Origin: Alterisphingorhabdus sp038748365
Lineage (GTDB): Bacteria; Pseudomonadota; Alphaproteobacteria; Sphingomonadales; Sphingomonadaceae
Assembly (NCBI GenBank): GCA_038748365.1
Contig: JBCDIZ010000003.1
Coordinates: 62,001-126,000 of the forward strand
DNA: 64,000 nucleotides
Direction of reading: 5' to 3'
A program made the position numbers and the translations under genes. A model generated the notes under the pieces. The model was given only the letters and a program-made list of their open reading frames with translations. It was not told the DNA's origin and ran no database searches. Within the stretch, counting starts at the first letter, position 1. Each line of letters begins with the position of its first letter. Shown here in pieces: positions 24,786 to 32,939 of this stretch.

Positions 24786-26105
24786 TTATTCAGCAGGCTG
24801 TAGGCCAGGAGTGGCTGAACCGGTCGTTCCGGCTGACGACGCGGGAGCATCAGCGCCCTTGCCCAGCACCGCTTGCGTAATCGAATTGGGCAGCGGCTTC
24901 GGCTTCTCGATGGACGACACAATCGGCAAAATCAGCAGGAAGTGGGCGAAATAATATGCCGATGCGACCTGGCTGATCATCACCCAGGGTTCTTCCGCCG
25001 GAGCGCCACCACATATAGTCAGGATGACAACATCAATCAGCAGGAACACAAAGAAGATGCGGAACAACGGACGATAATTGCCCGAACGCACCGGTGACTT
25101 ATCCAGCCATGGCAGGAAGAATAGGAGCAGGATCGATGCGAACATGGCCAGCACACCCATCAGCTTCGCCGGGATGAACAGGAAATCCACGGTGAAAGCA
25201 CGCAGGATCGCGTAGAAGGGCAGGAAATACCATTCAGGAACGATATGCGCCGGAGTCGAAAGCGGGTTGGCTTCGATATAATTGTCCGGGTGACCCAGAG
25301 CATTTGGCGCGAGCGTAACCACCAGCGTGAAGATGATCAGGAATATGCCGAGACCAAAGCCGTCCTTCGCAGTATAATAAGGATGGAAGGGAACGGTATC
25401 GACTTCCGACTTCACTTCTACGCCGGTCGGGTTGGAAGAACCCGGAATATGCAGCGCCCAGATGTGCAGGATAACGACACCGGCAATCACAAAAGGCAGC
25501 AGATAGTGCAGCGAGAAGAAGCGGTTGAGCGCAGCGTTATCCGGTGCAAAACCACCCAGCAGCCATTCCTGTAGCGTCGGGCCGATCAACGGGATGGCCG
25601 AGAACAAGCCGGTAATCACCTTGGCGCCCCAGAAGCTCATCTGTCCCCATGGCAACACATAGCCCATAAAGGCCGTCGCCATCATCAGCAGGAAGATAAC
25701 CAGACCCAACAGCCAGATCATCTCACGCGGTGCTTTATAAGAGCTAAAATACAGCCCACGGAATATATGGATATAAACCACGATGAAGAAGAAGCTGGCG
25801 CCATTGGCGTGCGCATAGCGGAACAGCCAGCCATAATTCACATCGCGCATGATATGCTCAACCGAGCCAAAAGCGACCTGCGTATTGGCGGCATAGTGCA
25901 TCGCCAAGACGATACCGGTGACAATCTGCAGCACCAGTGCGATGCCGGCAAGCGAACCAAAATTCCAGAAATAATTGAGGTTCCGCGGGGTCGGATATCC
26001 GGCGCCCACTGCATCATATACCAAACGAGGAAATGGCAGACGCTGGTCCAGCCACTGCATCATTGGATTCTTGGGTTCATACTTCTTTGCCCAGGGGAAG
26101 CTCAT
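24786..26105 (-). CDS. petB: Cytochrome b of the bc1 complex
   Basis: 439 residues with about eight or nine transmembrane helices. The haem-ligand segments are visible (MHYAANTQVAFGSVEHIMRD, HANGASFFFIVVYIHIFRGLY, LHYLLPFVIAGVVILHIWALH), as is the quinol-site PEWYFLPFYAILRA (PEWY motif). It holds haems bL and bH and both quinone sites. A ~40-residue C-terminal extension (GKGADAPASSAGTTGSATPG) is low-complexity and likely exposed. It follows petA with a 10-bp gap. Confidence 0.97.
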   Translation of the reverse strand: MSFPWAKKYEPKNPMMQWLDQRLPFPRLVYDAVGAGYPTPRNLNYFWNFGSLAGIALVLQIVTGIVLAMHYAANTQVAFGSVEHIMRDVNYGWLFRYAHANGASFFFIVVYIHIFRGLYFSSYKAPREMIWLLGLVIFLLMMATAFMGYVLPWGQMSFWGAKVITGLFSAIPLIGPTLQEWLLGGFAPDNAALNRFFSLHYLLPFVIAGVVILHIWALHIPGSSNPTGVEVKSEVDTVPFHPYYTAKDGFGLGIFLIIFTLVVTLAPNALGHPDNYIEANPLSTPAHIVPEWYFLPFYAILRAFTVDFLFIPAKLMGVLAMFASILLLFFLPWLDKSPVRSGNYRPLFRIFFVFLLIDVVILTICGGAPAEEPWVMISQVASAYYFAHFLLILPIVSSIEKPKPLPNSITQAVLGKGADAPASSAGTTGSATPGLQPAE

Positions 26106-26115
26106 ATCTCTTGCC

Positions 26116-26688
26116 TCAACCGATTTTGATTACTGTGTCAGAAAGAAAGGCGAATTCCGGCACTTCCAGATTGGTCGGTGCCGGGCCCTTGCGGATACGG
26201 CCTGCCGCATCATAGTGCGAGCCGTGGCAAGGACAGAAATAGCCGTCAAACTCGCCTTTTACCTCACCGGCTGCAGCACCGAGCGGCACACAGCCCAAAT
26301 GGGTGCAGACAGCTTTGCTAACCAGCCAGTTTTCCTTGCCCGGCTGGGTGCGTTCTTCCAGCGTCTGCGGGTCACGCAGCGTTGCAACATCCACCGCCTT
26401 GACGCTGGAAATTTCTTCCGGTGTCAAATTACTGATAAATATAGGCTGTTTGCGCCATACAGTCTTGATTGTCTGGCCTGGTGCGATGCTGGATACATCG
26501 ACTTCCACGGACGCTTCAGCGAGAACGTCAGCCGAAGGCGCCATTTGCGTCACCAATGGATAAACCACTGCTGCGGCACCTACACCACCAAAACTTACCG
26601 CCGCAATATGGATAAAGTCGCGACGACGGACGCCATCTTCACCATCGCCCTCAACCGAGCCCGCGTCCATTACTTGCTGTTCTGCCAT
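26116..26688 (-). CDS. petA: Rieske iron-sulfur subunit of the bc1 complex
   Basis: 190 residues. The N-terminus has a twin-arginine motif (RRRDFIHIAA, 21-30) in front of its single helix, so it is exported folded by Tat. The two [2Fe-2S] boxes are CTHLGC at 128-133 and CPCHG at 152-156. It carries electrons from quinol to cytochrome c1. First gene of petABC; about 240 bp of divergent upstream DNA separates it from trmL and should hold the operon promoter. Confidence 0.97.
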   Translation of the reverse strand: MAEQQVMDAGSVEGDGEDGVRRRDFIHIAAVSFGGVGAAAVVYPLVTQMAPSADVLAEASVEVDVSSIAPGQTIKTVWRKQPIFISNLTPEEISSVKAVDVATLRDPQTLEERTQPGKENWLVSKAVCTHLGCVPLGAAAGEVKGEFDGYFCPCHGSHYDAAGRIRKGPAPTNLEVPEFAFLSDTVIKIG

Positions 26689-26928
26689 GCAATTCGACCT
26701 ATGTGTTTCTATAACCAGAGGTATATCTGAGTAATGATCGATTGGGGAAAAGGTTCCTACAAAGGCAGAAACCCGACCTGCATATTCATTTGTATTTCAG
26801 GCTTTCTCCATCGCCATTGGGGCGCCTCTTAACCGCAAACAGGCGCTCTTGCCAACTGCCTTTTTCTGCTTACCCTTTGACAGCTTGTATCTATCTACAA
26901 TATTTCTTTGTTTTGGAGTAGTTTAACC

Positions 26929-27417
26929 ATGAAAGACAGCGCCGGTAGCGGCATTGGGCTGGCCCTGTTTCAACCAGACATTGCGGGCAATGTTGGCGCC
27001 ATGTTGAGGCTGGCCGCCTGTATGGCAGTGCCAATGCATATTATAGAGCCGTGCGGATTCCCTTTGGGTGACCGCCAGTTGAAACGAGCGGCGATGGATT
27101 ATGGCGGTCAGGCTGAAACTATCCGACACGCCGATTGGAATACTTTCCGTGGCGTATTTCAGGCTGACAACAGCCGCCGTATCATAGCACTCGACAATCC
27201 TGCACAGGCCAGCCTGTATGATTTCGCCTTTCGGCCAGGTGATGTGTTGCTGGCAGGTTCTGAAAGCGCTGGGCTGCCTGATCATGTTCGTAAGGTTTGT
27301 GATGTGGTCATCGCTATCCCTATGGCGCCAGGCTTGCGATCACTTAATGTTGCCACCGCCAGCGCCATGGCCTTGGGCGAAGCGCTGCGGCAAACACGTT
27401 TCACACCAATTGGTTGA
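26929..27417 (+). CDS. trmL: tRNA (cytidine(34)-2'-O)-methyltransferase, SPOUT family
   Basis: 162 residues. SPOUT knot motifs: LALFQPDIAGNVGAMLRLAAC at the N-terminus, VLLAGSESAGLP in the middle, and IPMAPGLRSLNVATASAMALGEALRQ at the C-terminus, the fold that binds SAM. It methylates the wobble ribose of tRNA-Leu isoacceptors in known cases. The start at 26929 (MKDSAGSG) has a GGAG site; an earlier in-frame TTG at 26908 is less likely. The following hemF starts 125 bp on. Confidence 0.93.
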   Translation: MKDSAGSGIGLALFQPDIAGNVGAMLRLAACMAVPMHIIEPCGFPLGDRQLKRAAMDYGGQAETIRHADWNTFRGVFQADNSRRIIALDNPAQASLYDFAFRPGDVLLAGSESAGLPDHVRKVCDVVIAIPMAPGLRSLNVATASAMALGEALRQTRFTPIG

Positions 27418-27541
27418 TCCATATCAAAGCGCTTGTCCACCGGTCCCGCCACAGTGCAGCTTGAGATAACCCTAACCGGGTTGCCGGATTTCAAGCGGCG
27501 TGCCAGACAGCACGGAAGAAGAACAGGGAGCGGATAGACAT

Positions 27542-28396
27542 ATGACCGACTGGAGCGAGCAGAAAACGCGGGCGAATATATGGTTTAAAAGCCTGCGCGA
27601 TGATATCTGCGCCGAATTTGAGGCGATTGAGCGCGAGGCCGGGAGCGATGCCCGCTTCACTTATAATGAATGGGACCGCAAAGATGGCGACGGCACACCG
27701 GGCGGCGGCGGGCGCAGCGGCCTGATCAAGGGCAAGGTGTTTGAGAAGGCTGGAGTCAATGTGTCGATGGTCGAGGGCACATTCAGCGAGGATTTTGCCA
27801 AGCAAATCCACGGCGCGGGCGATGATCCGCGTTTCTTCGCCACCGGTATCTCGCTGGTCGCGCATATGGCTAATCCGCATGTCCCCAATGTGCATATGAA
27901 CACCCGTTTTCTGGTGACGCAAAAAGCATGGTTTGGCGGCGGTGCGGATTTGAACCCGGCGCTACCCAAGGAAGAGGACACCGCCGATTTCCATGCCCGT
28001 ATGCAGGAAGCCTGCGATGCGCATGACCCGAAATATTATCCCGAGTACAAGAAATGGGCGGATGACTATTTCTATATCCCGCACCGCAAAGTGCACCGCG
28101 GCGTCGGCGGGATTTTCTATGACCATCTCGAATGTGATGGCGAGGACAGTTTCGAGCGTAATTTCGCCTTTACCCAGGATGTCGGTCGCGCATTTCTCGA
28201 TATCTTCCCCAAGCTAGTGCGGCGGCGGATGGATAGTGCGTTCGATATGGACGATCGCAACGCACAGCTGATTTACCGTGGCCGTTATGCCGAGTTTAAT
28301 CTGGTTTATGATCGTGGCACGATTTTTGGCCTCAAGACTGGTGGCAATATCGATGCGATATTAATGAGCCTGCCGCCTCTGGCGATCTGGGAATAG
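27542..28396 (+). CDS. hemF: Oxygen-dependent coproporphyrinogen III oxidase
   Basis: Haem synthesis step converting coproporphyrinogen III to protoporphyrinogen IX with O2. Family segments: PGGGGRSGLIKGKVFEKAGVN, HMANPHVPNVHMNTRF, AWFGGGADLNPALP, FYIPHRKVHRGVGGIFYDHL and RGRYAEFNLVYDRGT. 284 residues is normal for bacteria. The ATG at 27542 (MTDWSEQK) is preceded by GGGAGCGGA; a GTG at 27500 would add 14 residues. Its oxygen dependence fits an aerobic organism. Confidence 0.96.
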   Translation: MTDWSEQKTRANIWFKSLRDDICAEFEAIEREAGSDARFTYNEWDRKDGDGTPGGGGRSGLIKGKVFEKAGVNVSMVEGTFSEDFAKQIHGAGDDPRFFATGISLVAHMANPHVPNVHMNTRFLVTQKAWFGGGADLNPALPKEEDTADFHARMQEACDAHDPKYYPEYKKWADDYFYIPHRKVHRGVGGIFYDHLECDGEDSFERNFAFTQDVGRAFLDIFPKLVRRRMDSAFDMDDRNAQLIYRGRYAEFNLVYDRGTIFGLKTGGNIDAILMSLPPLAIWE

Positions 28397-28414
28397 CATT
28401 TGATAAAGTAAAGC

Positions 28415-29005
28415 ATGACTGACGACACTATTCCCGTTCCACGAGGCCATGTCGCCACGATTGTCACCTATCTGGAAATGTTGGCACCGCCCGAGCTAAA
28501 GCCATTCTCTTCTTCAGTTCTCAAACTAAAACGGTGGCAAGAAGCATCATGTGACAGCTATCGAAAGCTCTTCAGGGAAATCGGCACGGACTGGTTATGG
28601 ATTGGCCGATTGCTGATGTCCGATGATGCATTGCAGGCTGTGCTCAATGATGCGGACATACACCGCTATGCTGTAAAGGCCTCGGATGATAGAGCATGTG
28701 GCATGGTGGAGCTAGACTTTCGCATGTCAAGCGAATGCGAGATTGTCTATCTTGGCCTGACACCAGACTATGCCGGTAAAGGCCATGGCGAATGGCTGAT
28801 AAGCCAGACACTGAAGCTGGCCTGGCGCAATGATGTGAAGCGTGTTTGGCTGCACACCTGCACTCTGGATCACCCGGCAGCGCTCAGCTTTTATTGCAAA
28901 CATGGCTTCGTCCCGTTCAAGCGCGAAATCGAGACCCTTCCCGACCCGCGCCTGACCGGCCATCTGCAGCGCGATGCCGCACCGCAGATACCGATTATTG
29001 AATAG
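28415..29005 (+). CDS. GNAT family N-acetyltransferase
   Basis: 196 residues. The acetyl-CoA binding region is seen as LTPDYAGKGHGEWLISQTL (R/Q-x-x-G-x-G/A pattern as GKGHGE), followed by VWLHTCTLDHPAALSFYCKHGFVPFKRE, the typical beta5-alpha4 end of GNAT folds. The N-terminal third is less typical. The substrate is unknown. It starts 18 bp after hemF in the same direction and is probably co-transcribed. Confidence 0.85.
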   Translation: MTDDTIPVPRGHVATIVTYLEMLAPPELKPFSSSVLKLKRWQEASCDSYRKLFREIGTDWLWIGRLLMSDDALQAVLNDADIHRYAVKASDDRACGMVELDFRMSSECEIVYLGLTPDYAGKGHGEWLISQTLKLAWRNDVKRVWLHTCTLDHPAALSFYCKHGFVPFKREIETLPDPRLTGHLQRDAAPQIPIIE

Positions 29006-29007
29006 GC

Positions 29008-29874
29008 TCAGCCGAAGGTTTCTTCGAGTTCTTGGGTATTCTGCCCATCATTCAGCGTTCTGAAGATACCTACAGGCACCAAAGCAGACGCTATAAGATA
29101 GAAAACATAGGCCGGGAGCGAGAATATCAGAATAAAATATTCCCCACCAACAGCGCCAAGCAAGGTCCCGAAAAGGGCGATGCCGTAATAGATTATTGTG
29201 ATCAGCAGATTGGCGATAAAATTATACACCATCAGGATGAGCGTGAGCCCCTTAGTCTGACGCCACGACTCCGCCAGTGCAGCAAACGGATTATAAGAGC
29301 CTCTCGCAGCCATTATCGGTCCGGCCAGACCCAGTCTCGATACCAGAAAGAGCATCACAGGAAGCAACAAGAGAAGGAAAATGATCGCAACAAAGCCGAC
29401 CATCAATCCACCTGCGGTGCTTAGATAATTGAAATCACCCGCATAAACGGCAAACCCGAAGACTAGGAACAAAACCCCCAGTGGCAGAGCGAGAAGCAAA
29501 TAGACCAGAACCACTGCCACAGCGACGGGTACGGAGGCACCATAACCGTAGAGAAACGCTTTGGGAAAATCGACACCTTCAAACGAAGAGGTTGATCGGA
29601 AGATACTCATTTGCACAGCGATAAACGGCAAAAAGGCAACCAGTGCAAACAACACAACTCCCACAAAGCTGGCGGTATCATTGAAAAGCCCGGAAGACTG
29701 ACTGTTCATCACCGACAAAACCGACCAACCGCCAAAAAAGGCGAATGAAAACACCGTAATGATGGCAACAAAAGCCACGCCTGCCATGGCGACATGCGCC
29801 AAGCAGCTCAGAAAAGAGCTTCTCCCGACTTCCCATGTCAAGGAAAAGGCACGGCCTATATCAAAACGCTGCAC
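29008..29874 (-). CDS. Multi-helix membrane protein, paralogue of the next gene
   Basis: 288 residues with about six hydrophobic helices and an N-terminal amphipathic stretch (MQRFDIGRAFSLTWEVGRSSF). The motif RGSYNPFAALAESWRQTKG between helices has a counterpart (RNPITALQRSWELTKGNSL) in 29929-30681, and both proteins end in the same pattern, EETFG here and KETFG there. This resembles YciC or GDPD-type integral membrane domain proteins, whose function is poorly known. Both genes read leftward with 54 bp between them and probably arose by tandem duplication. Confidence 0.65.
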   Translation of the reverse strand: MQRFDIGRAFSLTWEVGRSSFLSCLAHVAMAGVAFVAIITVFSFAFFGGWSVLSVMNSQSSGLFNDTASFVGVVLFALVAFLPFIAVQMSIFRSTSSFEGVDFPKAFLYGYGASVPVAVAVVLVYLLLALPLGVLFLVFGFAVYAGDFNYLSTAGGLMVGFVAIIFLLLLLPVMLFLVSRLGLAGPIMAARGSYNPFAALAESWRQTKGLTLILMVYNFIANLLITIIYYGIALFGTLLGAVGGEYFILIFSLPAYVFYLIASALVPVGIFRTLNDGQNTQELEETFG

Positions 29875-29928
29875 GGTGATTTCCCTTAGCTTTGGGCATA
29901 AGAATTGTCAGAAATGAATTCGGGCAAA

Positions 29929-30681
29929 TCAGCCGAACGTTTCTTTCAACTCGCCGCTATCGGGTCCGCTGAGCTGACGGTAAATCGCTGCGGAGACAGC
30001 CAAGCTGAAGGCGGTTGCAACGCCCTGGAACAGGACCTGCACCAACTGGCCAATTGCAGTGCCAACATCACCAGCGAACATGAAAATGCCAGTAATCAGA
30101 CCAACGATTAGCGAAATTACAAACAGAACTACAAAAAGGATCAGGACAAAGGCAAAAATCCGCAGCGAATTACCCTTGGTCAACTCCCATGATCGTTGCA
30201 GAGCTGTAATCGGATTGCGCACCTTCTCGGCAACAATCACTGGACCGGCACAGACAAACTTGATCGCTACATAAATGCCGGGAATAATGAGGAGTAGAAA
30301 GCCGATACCAATAGCGAGCCCCATAAGCAGGCTGGTAATAAAATACGTGATAATCATACCGAAAGCTGCAGTAATAGCGGTGGCAACAGTGGGTCGACTA
30401 CTATCGAGATAGATTGTCAAGATCGTCAGCGTACCGATAATACCAATGATACTGACGATAAGAATCAGCAACAGATTATCCGTATAGTAACTCATAATCT
30501 CGGCAAAAACAGCATCAGGGTCAGCCGAGCTACCCGTCGGCGGTTCACCCATCATAAACACCAATATAAGCTGCGGGATAACGACGAAAGCTCCAATAAC
30601 CGCAATCAATATCTGGACATTGCTTGTCACTAACGAAACGGCATCATTCCAAGTTGCCCCAAAATCAAAAGGCTTTTGCAT
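29929..30681 (-). CDS. Multi-helix membrane protein (YciC/GDPD membrane-domain-like), paralogue of the previous gene
   Basis: 250 residues, about six helices, N-terminus MQKPFDFGATWNDAVSLVTSN. Shares the AxxxSWxxTKG loop and the ELKETFG C-terminus with the downstream paralogue. The start at 30681 has a GGGGGA site; a frame to 30744 is not supported. I do not know its function. The conserved last residues in both copies suggest a functional C-terminal tag or contact. Confidence 0.65.
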   Translation of the reverse strand: MQKPFDFGATWNDAVSLVTSNVQILIAVIGAFVVIPQLILVFMMGEPPTGSSADPDAVFAEIMSYYTDNLLLILIVSIIGIIGTLTILTIYLDSSRPTVATAITAAFGMIITYFITSLLMGLAIGIGFLLLIIPGIYVAIKFVCAGPVIVAEKVRNPITALQRSWELTKGNSLRIFAFVLILFVVLFVISLIVGLITGIFMFAGDVGTAIGQLVQVLFQGVATAFSLAVSAAIYRQLSGPDSGELKETFG

Positions 30682-30876
30682 TTTATTTCCCCCACCCTTG
30701 GCCGGAAAGACGTAAGCAGCTTGTCTTACTGGCTGCACTCTCATGAAACATGCTGCTCATGCGATAGCTTGCCGGTCATGTCCAGCCCCATAAACCGCCA
30801 ATATGTATCCTTTTGTTGGAGAGATTAGAGAATTATCGGTCTTGCAAATTTGTTTAGCGCCCCGCACATCGACAAA

Positions 30877-31587
30877 ATGAAAACTGTTCTGGCAAATCAA
30901 AAGGCTGCCTCTACCGAAGCTGCTGCACCGATGCCGCAATGGCAGGTGAGTGGAGGCCTGACCGGCTATGAAGAAGCGCTCGACATAATGGAGGCGCGCA
31001 ATCAAGCAGTGCAGGCAGGTGAAGCGGAAGAGCTGATATGGCTGCTTGAGCATCCGCCGCTTTACACGGCCGGGACCAGCGCTGATCCGTCCGAATTGCT
31101 AAAGCAGGATTTCCCGGTATTCGAGACCGGGCGCGGTGGACGACACACCTATCACGGCCCGGGCCAACGGGTCGGCTATCTGATGCTCGATCTGAACCGG
31201 CGTGGGCGGGATATTCGCTGTTTTGTCCATGCGCTCGAAGGTTGGGTCATAAATGCGCTAAGCGATTTCGATGTCACCGCGCGCCGTGCTGAGGGGCGTA
31301 TTGGTATCTGGGTTGATGGTCTGGATGGCCGCGAGGCGAAGATCGGTGCCATCGGTATAAGGGTACGCAAATGGGTGACAATGCATGGTTTTGCCGTCAA
31401 TATTAATCCCGCGCTCGACCATTTTACCGGGATTATCCCTTGCGGGATCAGCGAATATCCGGTGACCAGCCTGCGTGCCTTGGGTAAGGACGCAAGCATG
31501 GAAGATTTCGATGCAGCGCTGGAGCGACATCTGCCGACATTTCTCAATGCTCTGGGCACCAGTAGCGCGAAAGGACAATGCGCATGA
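30877..31587 (+). CDS. lipB: Octanoyltransferase (lipoyl(octanoyl) transferase)
   Basis: Transfers octanoate from acyl-carrier protein to lipoyl domains of dehydrogenases and GcvH. LipB signatures: EHPPLYTAGTSA, GRGGRHTYHGPGQRVGYLMLDL, KIGAIGIRVRKWVTMHGFAVNI with the catalytic Lys, and GIIPCGI with the catalytic Cys. 236 residues from the ATG at 30877; the frame also opens at a TTG at 30850. No convincing ribosome binding site is seen for either. Its end overlaps the next lipoprotein gene by 10 bp. Confidence 0.95.
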   Translation: MKTVLANQKAASTEAAAPMPQWQVSGGLTGYEEALDIMEARNQAVQAGEAEELIWLLEHPPLYTAGTSADPSELLKQDFPVFETGRGGRHTYHGPGQRVGYLMLDLNRRGRDIRCFVHALEGWVINALSDFDVTARRAEGRIGIWVDGLDGREAKIGAIGIRVRKWVTMHGFAVNINPALDHFTGIIPCGISEYPVTSLRALGKDASMEDFDAALERHLPTFLNALGTSSAKGQCA

Positions 31588-31934
31588 CCATTCACAAGCC
31601 AGCTCTTTTCACAGCTCTGTTTCTGCCTTTGGCGCTCGCTGCCTGCGGCGGCAATGCCAAGGGTGAAGGCGAAGCGACCGAGAGCGAATTGGGCGATATT
31701 GATGTGCTCGAAGGCTCGGTTAGCGACGATATGATTACGCTCGATCGTTTTGGCGAGAATCCGCTGGCAGAAGAAGCGGAGGAGACGAGCGAGGACGAAA
31801 ATGGTTCTTCGCCTGCGCCAGAACCCGCTGCAAACAGTGACAATGGTGCTTCTGAGGACGATAATGACACAGGTGATGCAGAAGGGCCCTCAGCGGCAGA
31901 AGAGGCCAATGAGGAAACGGATAGCCTAGATTAA
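31578..31934 (+). CDS. Small acidic lipoprotein of unknown function
   Basis: 118 residues. N-terminal signal with lipobox LAAC (Cys about 23), so it should be lipidated. The mature part is strongly acidic and low-complexity (EEAEETSEDENGSSPAPEP, NGASEDDNDTGDAEGPSAAE) with no recognisable domain. The start overlaps the last codons of lipB in another frame, so translation may be coupled. Alternative start: the third codon is also ATG. Confidence 0.65.
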   Translation: MRMTIHKPALFTALFLPLALAACGGNAKGEGEATESELGDIDVLEGSVSDDMITLDRFGENPLAEEAEETSEDENGSSPAPEPAANSDNGASEDDNDTGDAEGPSAAEEANEETDSLD

Positions 31935-31948
31935 AAGCCTCTTTCGAA

Positions 31949-32036
31949 CCCACCCCCAGTCCCTCCCGCAAGCTGGAGGAGAGATAATAGCGCGATCCAG
32001 TTCCCCTCCCGCTTGCGGGAGGGGTTAGGGGTAGGC
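31949..32036. repeat. Gene-free REP-like pair (family C), 88 bp
   Basis: CCCACCCCCAGTCCCTCCCG on the left (from 31949) and, inverted, CCCCTCCCGCTTGCGGGAGG with a GGTTAGGGGTAGG tail on the right. Each half has a hairpin core (CCTCCCGC/GCGGGAGG, imperfect on the left) plus a CCACCCC tail. They enclose a ~23-bp centre with AGATAATAGCGCGATC. The tails point outward here, opposite to the DUF559 locus at 34536-35029. Confidence 0.75.
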
Positions 32037-32043
32037 CTGTGTA

Positions 32044-32745
32044 TCACACTACATAAGCCAGCGTGTCGATCAGACCCGCCTCGGCAAAACCCTGTTTACG
32101 CAAGCGACAACTATCGCATAATCCGCAAGCACGGCCGTCAGGAGCAGGATCATAGCAGGACCAACTAAGCGCCGGGTCCAGCCCCAAACGCGCCGTTTCG
32201 CGAGCAATATCGGCCTTGCCAAGATGCTGTAGTGGTGCATGGATTGTAAATGGCTTGCCTTCATCCCCTGCCTTGGTCGCTAGTTCCGCCAGCTCGGTGA
32301 ATTTCTCGATAAATTCCGGACGACAATCGGGATAGCCGGAATAATCCAGCGCATTGACGCCAATAAAGATGTCGCGTGCCCCCAACGCCTCTGCCCAGCC
32401 CAGCGTCAGCGAGAGGAAAATAAGGTTGCGCGCCGGGACATAAGTGACCGGAATGCCATCACCGACACCTTCTTTGGGCACATCAATATCATCGGTCAGT
32501 GCCGAGCCGCCAAATTGCCTCAGATCAAGCGGCAAAATGATATGCTGCGCCGCACGCAATTCGTGCGAAATCGCCTTGGCTGCCTCAATCTCGCGCTTGT
32601 GGCGCTGGCCATAGTCAATGGTCAGCGCATGAATGGCATAGCCCTGTTCCCGCGCCAGAGCGGCGGAAACCATGGAATCCAGCCCACCAGAGAGCAGAAC
32701 AACGGCGGTAGGACCATCATTGGGATCGGGATACAATCCGTTCAT
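32044..32745 (-). CDS. queC: 7-cyano-7-deazaguanine synthase
   Basis: Makes preQ0 from 7-carboxy-7-deazaguanine in queuosine synthesis. The PP-loop LLSGGLDSMV is near the N-terminus, followed by ALTIDYGQRHKREIEAA and VPARNLIFLSLTLGWAEALGA. Four cysteines near the C-terminus (CYDPAPDGRACGLCDSCRLR) bind zinc. 233 residues from the ATG at 32745; a GTG at 32772 would add nine residues. Neither has a clear ribosome binding site. It follows the terminator at 32794-32825, so its promoter must be very close or absent. Confidence 0.94.
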   Translation of the reverse strand: MNGLYPDPNDGPTAVVLLSGGLDSMVSAALAREQGYAIHALTIDYGQRHKREIEAAKAISHELRAAQHIILPLDLRQFGGSALTDDIDVPKEGVGDGIPVTYVPARNLIFLSLTLGWAEALGARDIFIGVNALDYSGYPDCRPEFIEKFTELAELATKAGDEGKPFTIHAPLQHLGKADIARETARLGLDPALSWSCYDPAPDGRACGLCDSCRLRKQGFAEAGLIDTLAYVV

Positions 32746-32793
32746 AGGCGCTGCATAGGCCAGCACAGCCACTTGGGCAATATTGTGCGGTGC

Positions 32794-32825
32794 AAAAAAA
32801 TGGGTCGTTCCAAAGAACGACCCAT
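32794..32825 (-). terminator. Rho-independent terminator between nadB and queC
   Basis: Stem ATGGGTCGTTC/GAACGACCCAT (32800-32825) is 11 perfect bp with a 4-nt loop. Read leftward it runs into a seven-T tract (32794-32800). It lies 114 bp past the nadB stop and 22-48 bp before the possible queC starts. Confidence 0.88.
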
Positions 32826-32939
32826 AGGCAGGCTATAAGCCTGAAGGGAGGAAAGCGTACCAATGTTGGCACGCAGATGGTGGTAAACTCATAAGGTTAA
32901 GATATTGATAATGCTGTGCTGGCAGACCGTTAGGCGCGG

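Noticed and set aside
26877..26906. Sigma-70 promoter TTGACA for trmL
   Set aside because: TTGACA at 26877 is perfect, but the good -10 (TACAAT) is only 13 bp away and the properly spaced hexamer (TATTTC) is poor; not certain enough to list.
32826..32939. preQ1 riboswitch upstream of queC
   Set aside because: A strong terminator lies between this region and queC, and I see no preQ1-I pseudoknot pattern with the A-rich tail.
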